DNA of 64,000 bases. Origin: Microbispora oryzae (GTDB lineage: Bacteria > Actinomycetota > Actinomycetes > Streptosporangiales > Streptosporangiaceae). The stretch covers positions 61,733-125,732 of the forward strand of contig NZ_JAFCNB010000020.1 in the NCBI RefSeq assembly GCF_017896165.1. Reading direction: 5' to 3'. Of this stretch, positions 55,895-64,000 are shown piece after piece; position 1 is the first letter of the stretch; each line of letters begins with the position of its first letter. A program made the translations under genes and the position numbers. The notes under the pieces were generated by a model. That model was not told the DNA's origin, searched no databases, and saw nothing but the letters and a program-made list of their open reading frames with translations.

Positions 55895-56815
55895 ATGATT
55901 GAGCTACGGCAGTTGACCAAGCGGTACGGCGAGGTCACCGCGGTGGACGGGCTCACCGTCGACGTGCGGCCCGGCGTCGTCACCGGTTTCCTCGGCCCGA
56001 ACGGCTCGGGCAAGACGAGCACCATGCGGATGATCCTCGGCCTGGACCGGCCGACGAGCGGAAGCGCCACCGTCGGCGGACGGCCGTACGCCGGCCTCCC
56101 CGCGCCGCTGCACGAGGTGGGCGCGCTGCTCGATCCGCACGCCGTCCACCCGAGGCGCAGAGCCGCCGACCATCTGCTCTGGCTGGCCCAGAGCAACGGC
56201 ATCGGGCGGCGGCGGATCCGCGAGGTGCTCGAACTCGTCGGCCTCGCCGAGGTCGCCCGGCGCCGTCCCGGTGGCTTCTCGCTGGGCATGCGGCAGCGGC
56301 TCGGCATCGCCGCGGCCCTGCTGGGCGATCCGCCGGTCGTGCTGCTCGACGAGCCGGTCAACGGGCTCGATCCCGAGGGGATCCGCTGGATCAGGGAGTT
56401 CATGCGCGGCCTGGCGGCCGAGGGCCGTACCGTACTCGTCTCCAGTCACCTGATGAGCGAGATGGCGCTCACCGCCGATCACCTGATCGTCATCGGCCGG
56501 GGGCGGCTGATCGTCGACACCGGGCTCGACGCGTTCCTGCGGTCCCGTTCGGTGCAGGCCGTTCTCGTGCGGGTGCGGCCCGGAGAGGACGCGGCGCGGC
56601 TCACGGACCGTCTTCGCGCCGCCGGAGCGACCGTGCGGCCAGAGGAGGGAGACGCCCTCACGGTGATCGGGCTCTCCGGTGCGGAGATCGGCCGTGCCGC
56701 CCTGACCTGCGGGATCGCGGTGCACGAGCTCACCCCGCAGCAGTCCCTGGAAGAGGCCTACCTGGACATCACCCGCGACAGCGTGGAGTTCACGGCCGCC
56801 GGAGGTCCGTCATGA
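55895..56815 (+). CDS. ABC transporter ATP-binding protein (BcrA type)
   Basis: 306 residues. Walker A GPNGSGKT (about 37-44), signature FSLGMRQR, Walker B VVLLDEPVNGLDPEG, H-loop LVSSHLMSE; C-terminal tail typical of BcrA/NatA ATPases. With the following permease gene (overlapping 4 bases) and the downstream two-component system this resembles peptide-antibiotic detoxification modules. Substrate not provable from sequence. Confidence 0.93.
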   Translation: MIELRQLTKRYGEVTAVDGLTVDVRPGVVTGFLGPNGSGKTSTMRMILGLDRPTSGSATVGGRPYAGLPAPLHEVGALLDPHAVHPRRRAADHLLWLAQSNGIGRRRIREVLELVGLAEVARRRPGGFSLGMRQRLGIAAALLGDPPVVLLDEPVNGLDPEGIRWIREFMRGLAAEGRTVLVSSHLMSEMALTADHLIVIGRGRLIVDTGLDAFLRSRSVQAVLVRVRPGEDAARLTDRLRAAGATVRPEEGDALTVIGLSGAEIGRAALTCGIAVHELTPQQSLEEAYLDITRDSVEFTAAGGPS

Positions 56816-57636
56816 TCACGCGAGACCCCGTCGCGCCCACCGCCGAGTCGCGAAGGAGCGCCGTGCTCCCGTATCGCGTCCTGCTCTCCGAGTGGACGAA
56901 GTTCCGCAGCATCCGGGCGACCGTGTGGCTGCTGGCGGGCGCGTTCGTCGTGGCCGCCGTGTACGCCTTCCTGTTCGGTACGGCCTCCGCCCGCCAGTAC
57001 ACCGCCGCCACGGCCGCCGATCAGGCGGCGTTCGACCCGACCGACCCCGGATTCCGCAGCCTGTTGCTCGCCGGGGTGCTCGCGAACGCCGTCGGCGTGC
57101 TGGCCGTGACCTCCGAATACGCCTCGGGCACGATCCGCGTGAGCGTGACCGCCGTCGCGCGCAGGCGATCCCTCGTCGCGGCGAAGGCCGTCGTCGCGGG
57201 CGCCGTCCTCTGCCTCGCCGGGCCGCTCATCGCCCTGACGTCGTTCCTCGTCGCCCAGGCCGCCCTCGCCGCGAACGGCGCACCCGTCGCCAGGATCGGC
57301 GACCCCGGCGTCCCAGGAGCGATCGCGGGTGCCGGCGTGTTCTTCGGGCTGCTCGGCGTGTTCGGCGTGGGGCTCGGCTTCCTGCTGCGCAGGTCGGCCG
57401 GGGCGGTCTGGGCGGCGGCGCTGCTCATCCTCCTGCCGGGAATGGCCTCGCTGTTTCCCAAAGGCCTGGCGCTCTGGATGGTGACGTGGTGGCCGACAGC
57501 GGCCGGCGTTCGCCTGTTCTCGGTCCACCCTCCCGCCGGCGGACCCTCCGCGCTCGGCGGGGGCGCCCTGCTCACCGTCGCGGTGCTGGCGTTCCTCGTG
57601 GGGGCGATGGCGCTCTTCAGGAAACGGGACGTCTGA
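56812..57636 (+). CDS. ABC transporter permease
   Basis: 274 residues, six TM segments: RATVWLLAGAFVVAAVYAFL, then segments near 85-100, 125-150, 160-190, 200-220 and ALLTVAVLAFLVGAMALF. Cytoplasmic start with LLSEWTKFRSIRA, the usual entrance motif (E-x-x-K-x-R) of ABC-2 permeases in this class. Membrane half of the exporter; ATGA overlap with the ATPase gene. Confidence 0.9.
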   Translation: MITRDPVAPTAESRRSAVLPYRVLLSEWTKFRSIRATVWLLAGAFVVAAVYAFLFGTASARQYTAATAADQAAFDPTDPGFRSLLLAGVLANAVGVLAVTSEYASGTIRVSVTAVARRRSLVAAKAVVAGAVLCLAGPLIALTSFLVAQAALAANGAPVARIGDPGVPGAIAGAGVFFGLLGVFGVGLGFLLRRSAGAVWAAALLILLPGMASLFPKGLALWMVTWWPTAAGVRLFSVHPPAGGPSALGGGALLTVAVLAFLVGAMALFRKRDV

Positions 57637-57710
57637 CGGGCCGCGCGCGTACGCGGACCTTATTCGGCCGGTCCCTATCCTCGAACGGCGTGATGTGGCC
57701 CTCGCGGTGG

Positions 57711-57758
57711 TCCGTGGGTCCGTGAGTCCGTGAGTCCGTGATTTCGTGAGTTCGTGGT
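57711..57758 (+). repeat. 8-bp tandem repeat, six copies, before response regulator gene
   Basis: TCCGTGGG, TCCGTGAG, TCCGTGAG, TCCGTGAT, TTCGTGAG, TTCGTGGT run without gaps from 57711 to 57758, ending where the GAGGAGG ribosome site of the next gene begins. Copies become more degenerate toward the gene. Confidence 0.85.
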
Positions 57759-57771
57759 GAGGAGGAACGCC

Positions 57772-58494
57772 GTGGGAGGGGCCGCGGACAGGCAGCGCCT
57801 GCTGGTGGTGGACGACGAGCCCACTGTGCGGGAACTGCTCTCGGCCACGCTGCGCTTCGCGGGTTACACGGTCGGTTCGGCGGCGACGGGAGCCGAGGCC
57901 CTCGACGCCGCCTGTGCCGAGCCCCCCGACCTGGTGCTGCTCGACGTCATGCTGCCCGACATGGATGGATTCGAGGTGATCCGCCGTCTGCGGGAACTGC
58001 CCCGTCCGCTGACCGGGGGCTGGCCGGGGCAGATGCCGGTGCTGTTCCTGACGGCCCGCGACGCCACGGCCGACAAGATCAACGGGCTACGGCTGGGCGG
58101 CGACGACTACGTGACCAAGCCGTTCGACCTGGAGGAACTGCTCGCCAGGATCGAGGCCGTGCTGCGCCGCGCGGGGCTGGCCCCCGACGACCGGACCCTG
58201 CGGGTGGCCGACCTCGAGCTCGACCCGGACGCGCAGCAGGTGATCAGGGCGGGACATCCGGTACGGCTGTCGCCCACGGAGTTCCGCCTGCTCCACTACC
58301 TGGTCCTGAACGCCGGCAGGGTCGTCTCGAAGGCCCAGATCCTCGACCACGTCTGGCACTACGACTTCGCCGGAGACTCCAGCATCGTGGACACCTACGT
58401 CAGCTATCTGCGGCGCAAGGTCGACACGACCGAGCCCAAGTTGATCCACACCCGGCACGGCGTGGGCTACGTGCTCCGCGAAACCCGCCGGTGA
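57772..58494 (+). CDS. OmpR-family response regulator
   Basis: 240 residues from a GTG at 57772 (GAGGAGG upstream). Receiver: VVDDEPTVRELL, phospho-Asp in DLVLLDVMLPDMDGF, Thr in LFLTARD, Lys in DYVTKPFDLEEL. DNA-binding winged helix PVRLSPTEFRLLHYLVLNAGRVVSKAQILDHVW, VSYLRRKVDT, TRHGVGYVL. Pairs with the kinase encoded next and probably controls the ABC exporter genes just upstream. Confidence 0.94.
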   Translation: MGGAADRQRLLVVDDEPTVRELLSATLRFAGYTVGSAATGAEALDAACAEPPDLVLLDVMLPDMDGFEVIRRLRELPRPLTGGWPGQMPVLFLTARDATADKINGLRLGGDDYVTKPFDLEELLARIEAVLRRAGLAPDDRTLRVADLELDPDAQQVIRAGHPVRLSPTEFRLLHYLVLNAGRVVSKAQILDHVWHYDFAGDSSIVDTYVSYLRRKVDTTEPKLIHTRHGVGYVLRETRR

Positions 58495-60074
58495 TCCCCA
58501 AAGGGACGTTCCCGCGGAGCGCCCAGGGCAGTCGACTGTCCTACGCGGCCCGGTTCTGGCCGGGCACCCGGCCGGGAGGCCTGTCGTTGCGAGGGCGCCT
58601 GCTGCTGATCGCGATGGCCCTGCTGTTCGCCGGCCTCTCCGTGAGCGGCGCTGTCGCGGTCACCACGCTCCGTTCGCACCTGATCCACCGGGTGGACCAG
58701 CAGCTCGCCCCGATCGCGGCACTCATGTCACGGGTGTCCCCTGACCTGTTCGCGCTCCGCGACCCCGCACGGCGGCAGCCGGTGACGCTGCCCGGCCTGG
58801 ACATGATCGACCAGGCGTACGTGGCCTACCTGGCCGCGGACGGCACGTTGCGAGACGACGCCGGCGCCGGACAGCCGAAGGTGGCGACGATCCCCCGGAT
58901 TCCGCGCCTCGACACGGCGGCCGTAGCGCGGCTCGGCGGGCAGCCGTTCGATGTGCCGCCGTCGGAGGGGAGGGGTGACTGGCGAGCGGTGGCTCTGCCA
59001 CTCGACCAGATGATCAGGCCGCCGGCCGGGATCGCGGCCGGAGACGGGAGCGTCGTGGTCGCGGTCTCCCTGGCCGGCGTGCGGTCGACGGTGGGTCGCC
59101 TCACCATCGTGTGCGCCGTCACCGCCACCCTCCTGATGATCTGCCTCGCCATGGTGGGAAGGTTCGCGATGGGCCGGGGGCTGCGGCCGCTGCGCGAGAT
59201 CCAGGAGACGGCGGCCGCGGTGGCGGCCGGAGACCTGTCCCGCCGGGTGCCCGCGCCGGCCTCCGCCACCACCGAGATCGGTCGCCTGGCGGGTGGACTG
59301 AACGGCATGTTCGCCCAGCTTGAGTCGGCCTTCGCCGAACGGGAGCGGTCCGAGGCGCGGATGCGGCGTTTCGTCGCGGACGTGAGCCACGAACTGCGCA
59401 CACCGCTCTTCGGGATCAAGGGATTCGCCGAGCTGCACCGGATGGGCGGCCTGACCGACGCCACCCGGACACTGCGGCGCATCGAGAGCGAGGCCGACCG
59501 GCTGGGCAGGCTCGTGGAGGACCTGCTCCTGCTGGCCCGTCTCGACGAGGGCGACGACGCCCTGCCGATGGACCTCGCCCCGATGGATCTGCGGACGCTC
59601 GCCGCCGACGCCCTCCACGACCTGCGTGCGCTCGACGCCGCCCGCCCGGTCGCCCTGACCGGCCCGGACGGCGGCCTTCCCGGCGAGGCCCAGGTGGTCG
59701 GCGACGAGGCCCGCCTGCGGCAGGTCGTGTCCAACCTGGTGGGAAACGCGGTCACCCACACCCCGCCGGGCACTCCCGTACGCCTCGGCGTCGGCCGGGT
59801 GGGGGACGACGGGGTGCTGGTGGTCGCCGACAACGGGCCGGGCCTCCCCCCGGAGGAGGCGGCGAAGGTCTTCGACCGCTTCTACCGGACGGACGACTCA
59901 CGCACCCGAACCGGCGGCGCGGGCGCGGGCCTCGGGCTCGCGATCGTCCAGTCGATTGTCGCCGCTCACGGTGGGCGGGTCGAGCTGTCGACGGAGCCGG
60001 GACAGGGCGCGGCCTTCCGGGTCGTCATCCCCGGCCGGCGGCCCCCGGACGACTCGCCACGGGACGAGTCCTGA
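58491..60074 (+). CDS. sensor histidine kinase
   Basis: 527 residues; GTG start overlaps the regulator stop (GTGA). TM1 about 36-58 (LRGRLLLIAMALLFAGLSV), extracytoplasmic sensor (60-190), TM2 about 195-220, HAMP (about 222-280), HisKA with RRFVADVSHELRTPLFGIKG, HATPase_c with LVGNAVTHTP, VVADNGPGLPPEE, FDRFYRTDD and GAGAGLGLAIVQS. The large sensor loop separates it from the kinase at 44-45 kb, which has a short one. Confidence 0.94.
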   Translation: MIPKGTFPRSAQGSRLSYAARFWPGTRPGGLSLRGRLLLIAMALLFAGLSVSGAVAVTTLRSHLIHRVDQQLAPIAALMSRVSPDLFALRDPARRQPVTLPGLDMIDQAYVAYLAADGTLRDDAGAGQPKVATIPRIPRLDTAAVARLGGQPFDVPPSEGRGDWRAVALPLDQMIRPPAGIAAGDGSVVVAVSLAGVRSTVGRLTIVCAVTATLLMICLAMVGRFAMGRGLRPLREIQETAAAVAAGDLSRRVPAPASATTEIGRLAGGLNGMFAQLESAFAERERSEARMRRFVADVSHELRTPLFGIKGFAELHRMGGLTDATRTLRRIESEADRLGRLVEDLLLLARLDEGDDALPMDLAPMDLRTLAADALHDLRALDAARPVALTGPDGGLPGEAQVVGDEARLRQVVSNLVGNAVTHTPPGTPVRLGVGRVGDDGVLVVADNGPGLPPEEAAKVFDRFYRTDDSRTRTGGAGAGLGLAIVQSIVAAHGGRVELSTEPGQGAAFRVVIPGRRPPDDSPRDES

Positions 60075-60108
60075 CCGGTCTGATCGAGGAGCCGGCCGGA
60101 TACACCGA

Positions 60109-61134
60109 TCAGTGGGCGCTGGAGGCCGCCCAGAGATTGATGCCGGATTCCACGGCGTCCTTCTCGATGATGTCGAGCTCGTCCGCCGTGAAGTCGAGAC
60201 GGTTGACCGCGTCGAGGCTGTCGTCCAACTGCCCGACGCTGCTGGCGCCGATCAGCACCGATGTCACCCGGCTGTCTCGCAGAGCCCAGGCCAGAGCCAT
60301 CTGCGCGAGGGTCTGGCCCCGCCCCCGGGCGATCTCGTTCAGCCTGCGGATGTGCCCGAGCGCGTCATCGGTCAACAGCGTGGGGTCGAGTGACTTGCCC
60401 TGCGCCGCCCGGGAATCCTTCGGGACGCCGCCGAGATAACGATCGGTGAGCATGCCCTGGGCCAGGGGAGAGAACGCGATGCACCCGACGCCCTCCTCCG
60501 CCAGCACGTCGAGGAGCCCGTCCTCGATCCACCTGTTGAGCATGGAGTAGGACGGCTGATGGATCAGCAGCGGAACGCCCATGTCCCTGAGGATGTGCGC
60601 GGCCTCCCGCGTGCGCTCCGGAGAGTACGACGAGATCCCGGCGTAGAGAGCCTTGCCGGAGCGGACGGCGTGGGCCAGCGCGCCCATCGTCTCCTCAAGC
60701 GGGGTCTCCGGATCGAAGCGGTGGCTGTAGAAGATGTCGACGTAGTCGAGGCCCATCCGCTTCAGCGACTGGTCGAGGCTGGCCAGCAGGTACTTGCGGG
60801 AACCCCATTCGCCATAGGGGCCGGGCCACATGTCATATCCCGCCTTGGTCGAGATGATCAGCTCATCCCGGTACCGGGCGAAATCCTGCTGGTAGATGTG
60901 CCCGAAGTTGATCTCCGCGGAACCGTAGGGCGGGCCGTAGTTGTTGGCCAGGTCGAAGTGCGTGACGCCACGGTCGAAGGCGCGGCGCAGAATCGCCCGC
61001 TGGGTCTCGATCGGCTTGTCGTCGCCGAAGTTGTGCCACAGGCCGAGCGACACGGCGGGCAGCCTGAGCCCGCTCCGTCCGGTCCTGTTGTACGGCATGG
61101 ACCGGTATCGGCCCTCGGCTGCCACGTAGCTCAC
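60109..61134 (-). CDS. aldo/keto reductase (YghZ/glyceraldehyde 3-phosphate reductase type)
   Basis: 341 residues. NADPH-dependent reductase barrel: GLRLPAVSLGLWHNFGDDKP, FDLANNYGPPYGSAEINFG (catalytic Tyr), ISTKAGYDMWPGPYGEWGSRKYLLASLDQSLKRMGLDYVDIFYSHRFDPETPLEETMGAL (Lys and His of the tetrad), ITSVLIGAS-like VTSVLIGASS. Closest to the YghZ/L-glyceraldehyde 3-phosphate reductase group. GTG start overlaps the oligopeptidase stop; an ATG at 61098 is an alternative. Confidence 0.93.
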   Translation of the reverse strand: MSYVAAEGRYRSMPYNRTGRSGLRLPAVSLGLWHNFGDDKPIETQRAILRRAFDRGVTHFDLANNYGPPYGSAEINFGHIYQQDFARYRDELIISTKAGYDMWPGPYGEWGSRKYLLASLDQSLKRMGLDYVDIFYSHRFDPETPLEETMGALAHAVRSGKALYAGISSYSPERTREAAHILRDMGVPLLIHQPSYSMLNRWIEDGLLDVLAEEGVGCIAFSPLAQGMLTDRYLGGVPKDSRAAQGKSLDPTLLTDDALGHIRRLNEIARGRGQTLAQMALAWALRDSRVTSVLIGASSVGQLDDSLDAVNRLDFTADELDIIEKDAVESGINLWAASSAH

Positions 61135-63185
61135 TGCGTCACTCCCACTCGGTCAAGGATCCAGGAGAGCGCGAACGCCTCCTCGCGCCAGGCGTCGTAG
61201 CGGCCACTGCGGCCGCCGTGGCCGGCGCCCATCTCGGTCTTCAACAGGAACGGCCCGCCGGCCGCCGTCGCACGCAGCCGCGCGATCCATTTCGCGGGCT
61301 CGTGATAGAGGACGCGGGTGTCGTTCAGGCTGGTGATCGCGAGTATCGGGGGGTACGCCCTGCCGTCCACGTTCTCGTACGGCGAGTAGGACTTCATGTA
61401 CTCGTACACCTCGGGGTTGTGCAGCGGGTCACCCCACTCGTCCCACTCGATCACGGTGAGCGGCAGCGTCGGATCGAGGATGGTGTTGAGCGCGTCCACG
61501 AACGGGACCTCGGCCACCACGCCGGCGAAGTCCTCGGGAGCGAGGTTGGCGACCGCGCCCATGAGCAGACCCCCGGCCGAGCCGCCACGGGCCACGATCT
61601 CGCTCGACCAGCCGCCCTTCTTCAGGTGCCGGGCGCACGCGACGAAGTCGCTGAAGGTGTTCTTCTTGTGGGTCAGCTTGCCGTCCTCGTACCACCGGCG
61701 GCCCATCTCGCCGCCTCCCCGCACGTGCGCGACGGCGAAGACGAACCCGCGGTCGAGCAGCGAGAGCCTCGCCACCGAGAAGTACGGATCGATGGAGGTC
61801 TCGTAACTTCCGTACCCGTAGAGCAGGGTCGGCGCGGGACGGTCGGTGCCCTTCTTGATGACGATCGACACCGGGACCCTGGTGCCGTCCTCGGCCGTCG
61901 CCCACTCGCGGAACTGCTCGTAGTCACCCGGGTCGTAGCCGCCGAGCACCGGCCGCTGCTTGAGGAGGATCAGCTCGTCCGTCGCGAGGTCGTAGTCGTA
62001 CACGGACGGCGGAGTGACCATCGACGTGTAGGCGAGCCGGAGCCGTCCCGTCTCGAACTCGGGATTCCCGGTCGGGGCGGCGTCGTACAGAGGCTCAGGG
62101 AAGGAGATCTCGTATGGCTCGCGCCCGTCGCCGGGCAGGATGCGGATGCCGGTCAGGCCGTCGCGGCGGAAGTGGACGACGGTGTGGTCCTTGAACGCGT
62201 CGACGTCGAGCAGCCGGGTGTCGTCCCGGTGGTCGATGAACGGGCTCCAGTCGGCGGGGTGGTCGACCGGCGCGGTGGCGAGCTCGAAGTTCACCGCACC
62301 GTCGTTGTGGAGCACGAGGAACCGGTCGCCCGCGTGGTCGAGCGAATACTCGACGCCGGTCCGCCTCGGTCGCACCACCTCGAACCGCCCGGCCGGCTCG
62401 TTCGCGTCCAGGATCCGGACCTCACTGGTGATCTTGCTGCCGGCGCTGAGGACCAGGTAGCGCTCGCTGCGGGTGAGTCCGATGCCGATCCAGAACCGCT
62501 CGTCGTCCTCCTGATAGACGAGCACGTCCTCGTCGGAGCCGAGGGTGTGGCGGTAGACCTGGTGGGGCCGCCAGGCGTCGTCGACCTTCGTGTAGAAGAA
62601 CGTGGAGCCGTCCGCCGACCAGGCGCCTCCGTAGAAGACGTCGGGGATCTCGTCCGGGAGGGACTCGCCGGTCTCCAGGCTCTTGAAACGAAGGGTGAAG
62701 CGTTCGTCGCCCCGATAGTCGGTGGAGTACGCGAGCTTCGTGCCGTCGGGGCTCACCGCGCTGGTCCCGATGGAGAAGAAGGGGCTGTCGCCCGCCAGCT
62801 CGTTGCCGTCCAGGAGGACCTGCTCGCCGGGAAGGGATTCACCCGGTGTCAGCACCGGCGGGTCGTCGCCGTCGGCGGGCACGCGGCACTGGATGCCGTA
62901 CTGCTTGCCCTCCTCGGTGCGTGAGTAGTACCACCAGGCGCCCTTGCGCGTGGGCACGGACAGGTCCGTCTCCAGGGTGCGGCCCTTGATCTCCTGGAAG
63001 ACGGCCTCCTCCAGATCCTTCAGGTGCCCCGTCCGCTCCTGGGTGTAGGCGTTCTCCGCCTCCAGGTACGCGATGGTGTCAGGGTCGTCCTTCTTGAGCA
63101 GCCACGCGTACTCGTCGATCACGGTGTCGCCGTGATGCGTGCGCTCGACCGGAACCCTCTTCGCCACAGGCGGCATCTCGCTCAC
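61131..63185 (-). CDS. ptrB: oligopeptidase B (S9A prolyl-oligopeptidase family)
   Basis: 684 residues. N-terminal seven-bladed propeller (about 70-400) and C-terminal alpha/beta hydrolase. Catalytic Ser in IVARGGSAGGLLMGAVANLAPE, Asp in ITSLNDTRVLYHEPAKW, His in EMGAGHGGRSGRYD. FAVAHVRGGGEMGRRWYEDGKLTHKKNTFSDF matches the family core. Trypsin-like cutter of short peptides after Lys/Arg; cytoplasmic (no signal). Operon with the aldo/keto reductase. Confidence 0.95.
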   Translation of the reverse strand: MSEMPPVAKRVPVERTHHGDTVIDEYAWLLKKDDPDTIAYLEAENAYTQERTGHLKDLEEAVFQEIKGRTLETDLSVPTRKGAWWYYSRTEEGKQYGIQCRVPADGDDPPVLTPGESLPGEQVLLDGNELAGDSPFFSIGTSAVSPDGTKLAYSTDYRGDERFTLRFKSLETGESLPDEIPDVFYGGAWSADGSTFFYTKVDDAWRPHQVYRHTLGSDEDVLVYQEDDERFWIGIGLTRSERYLVLSAGSKITSEVRILDANEPAGRFEVVRPRRTGVEYSLDHAGDRFLVLHNDGAVNFELATAPVDHPADWSPFIDHRDDTRLLDVDAFKDHTVVHFRRDGLTGIRILPGDGREPYEISFPEPLYDAAPTGNPEFETGRLRLAYTSMVTPPSVYDYDLATDELILLKQRPVLGGYDPGDYEQFREWATAEDGTRVPVSIVIKKGTDRPAPTLLYGYGSYETSIDPYFSVARLSLLDRGFVFAVAHVRGGGEMGRRWYEDGKLTHKKNTFSDFVACARHLKKGGWSSEIVARGGSAGGLLMGAVANLAPEDFAGVVAEVPFVDALNTILDPTLPLTVIEWDEWGDPLHNPEVYEYMKSYSPYENVDGRAYPPILAITSLNDTRVLYHEPAKWIARLRATAAGGPFLLKTEMGAGHGGRSGRYDAWREEAFALSWILDRVGVTQ

Positions 63186-63645
63186 CCGCCAAAGTCTATG
63201 TTCGCGACGGTGTCCGTACGGCTCGCCGCCTCACCCTGTGGACAACCGCTCAGGGCAATGCGGATGGCGGGACAGATGCCGGACCGCGAGCCGACCGTGC
63301 CCGTGAAGGAATCCTTTGCGACACGGCCCGATGGGCGGCGTTCTGCGGCGACCAGTGGATACGCCGGCAGGAGACGAGGGCCTTGAGCAAGTTGGGTCTC
63401 GTGGTGTTCGAGTGCTGGTAATCTTTCGTTGTCGGCGCGGTTCGGCGCGGCTCCTCTCGATCATCTCGGTGGTTATGTGGTGCCTGCGTGTTCGTCGCCG
63501 ATGATCTCTTGTTCTTGGTCGTGCTCTTCCGCCGGTTTGTACCGGTGCGAGAGTTCGGGTAAGGTCGAGGGGTTGCCCCGGAGACGGGGCGGTCGAAATT
63601 CCGGTGAAAGTCGGATTTCTGGAAAATCGGCTCGAAAGAGCGGAT
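63186..63645. other. rRNA operon upstream region, 460 bp
   Basis: No gene. GC falls steadily toward the rRNA promoter, as usual for actinobacterial rrn operons, which often carry several promoters. Other promoter-like hexamers exist here but none with a well-spaced partner. Confidence 0.6.
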
Positions 63646-63674
63646 TTGACAGAAATCAGGGAATTAGCCAGAAT
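63646..63674 (+). promoter_or_regulatory. rRNA operon promoter (housekeeping sigma type)
   Basis: -35 TTGACA (63646-63651), 17-base spacer, -10 CAGAAT (63669-63674); transcription would begin near 63681, about 200 bp before the 16S gene. Confidence 0.8.
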
Positions 63675-63754
63675 TAAGACACAACGAAATGAACGCCCCG
63701 GAGTTCGGGTCCCGCGGTTTGCGGGTTTCGGGTGATGGTGATCGCGTCCGTTTC

Positions 63755-63849
63755 TTGAGAACTCAACAGCGTGTTAAAAGCCAGTGCATTTATGCATGAA
63801 CCCCGTCATTTATGACGGATTCCTTTGTGGCATCCCAAATGTGTTTGGG
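63755..63849 (+). promoter_or_regulatory. rrn leader elements: palindrome and three small hairpins
   Basis: TTGAGAACTCAA (63755-63766) is the conserved leader motif of actinobacterial rrn operons; then TGCA-TTTA-TGCA (63785-63796), CCGTCA-TTTA-TGACGG (63803-63818, same loop) and CCCAAA-TGTG-TTTGGG (63834-63849). Likely antitermination and RNase III processing sites. Confidence 0.65.
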
Positions 63850-63879
63850 GTGCTGCTGGGGTTGAATTTTTCAGCATTG

Positions 63880-64000
63880 TTTGGAGAGTTTGATCCTGGC
63901 TCAGGACGAACGCTGGCGGCGTGCTTAACACATGCAAGTCGAGCGGAAAGGCCCTTCGGGGTACTCGAGCGGCGAACGGGTGAGTAACACGTGAGTGACC
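63880..64000 (+). rRNA. rrs: 16S ribosomal RNA, 5' part (cut off by window)
   Basis: The universal 5' sequence AGAGTTTGATCCTGGCTCAG lies at 63885-63904, followed by the conserved GAACGCTGGCGGCGTGCTTA and ACACATGCAAGTCGAGCGG, then the variable V1 region AAGGCCCTTCGGGGTACTCG, which fits Streptosporangiaceae. Exact 5' end uncertain by several bases. Confidence 0.97.

Overview
The window is very GC-rich actinobacterial chromosome. Three things point to the family Streptosporangiaceae or a close relative: the gene content (BldC, a DUF3073 protein, mycothiol-dependent and F420-dependent enzyme families, valine dehydrogenase), the GTG starts and suspected leaderless starts, and the first ~120 bases of a 16S rRNA gene at the right edge. 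The genus cannot be fixed from this window.

Layout. 1-3305 (minus): MacB/FtsX-type ABC exporter (permease cut by the window edge, two ATPases, one with an AbrB-like tail) behind a palindromic operator. 3.6-7.2 kb: secreted protein, methyltransferase, mycothiol-type enzyme, acyltransferase. 7.3-10.6 kb (minus): TetR-ATPase-permease exporter operon. 10.6-13.7 kb: wrecked FAD monooxygenase gene, F420 oxidoreductase, lipoprotein. 13.9-15.5 kb: GAF / GAF-ANTAR / STAS signalling cassette, then pyrD, an amidase, a LacI/TetR pair and bldC. 20.7-25.9 kb: vdh, DUF3073, purM, purF. 26.6-28.2 kb: a lower-GC patch with a HipA-like kinase gene that has lost its catalytic core and an intact HIRAN-like partner. 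28.2-33.8 kb: sterol-carrier-like protein, divergent MFS/TetR pair with a four-site operator array, and a Crp/Fnr regulator behind a membrane class III nucleotide cyclase. 33.9-37.8 kb (minus): purL, purQ, an anti-sigma-type ATPase gene and purS. 38.2-41.6 kb: 2-oxoacid dehydrogenase E1alpha-E1beta-E2 operon. 42.4-49.3 kb: sodium/solute symporter and convergent acyl-CoA dehydrogenase, split by a two-component/S41-protease cassette bounded by a 36-bp direct repeat. 49.5-55.7 kb: VOC protein, membrane protein, molybdopterin oxidoreductase with a 16-bp tandem-repeat tract at its stop codon, RpiB-like protein, flippase-like protein with a degenerate kinase domain. 55.9-60.1 kb: ABC exporter plus OmpR/histidine-kinase pair. 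60.1-63.2 kb: aldo-keto reductase and oligopeptidase B. 63.2-64.0 kb: rRNA promoter, leader and 16S start.

How the genes work together. PurS, PurL and PurQ form the FGAM synthase complex; PurF and PurM act just before and after it, so this is the core of de novo purine synthesis spread over 14 kb with regulatory genes between. Vdh makes branched 2-oxoacids that the E1/E2 complex can oxidise to acyl-CoA primers. The cyclase and Crp-type regulator look like a self-contained cyclic-nucleotide circuit. Several transport genes come with their own regulator and visible operator.
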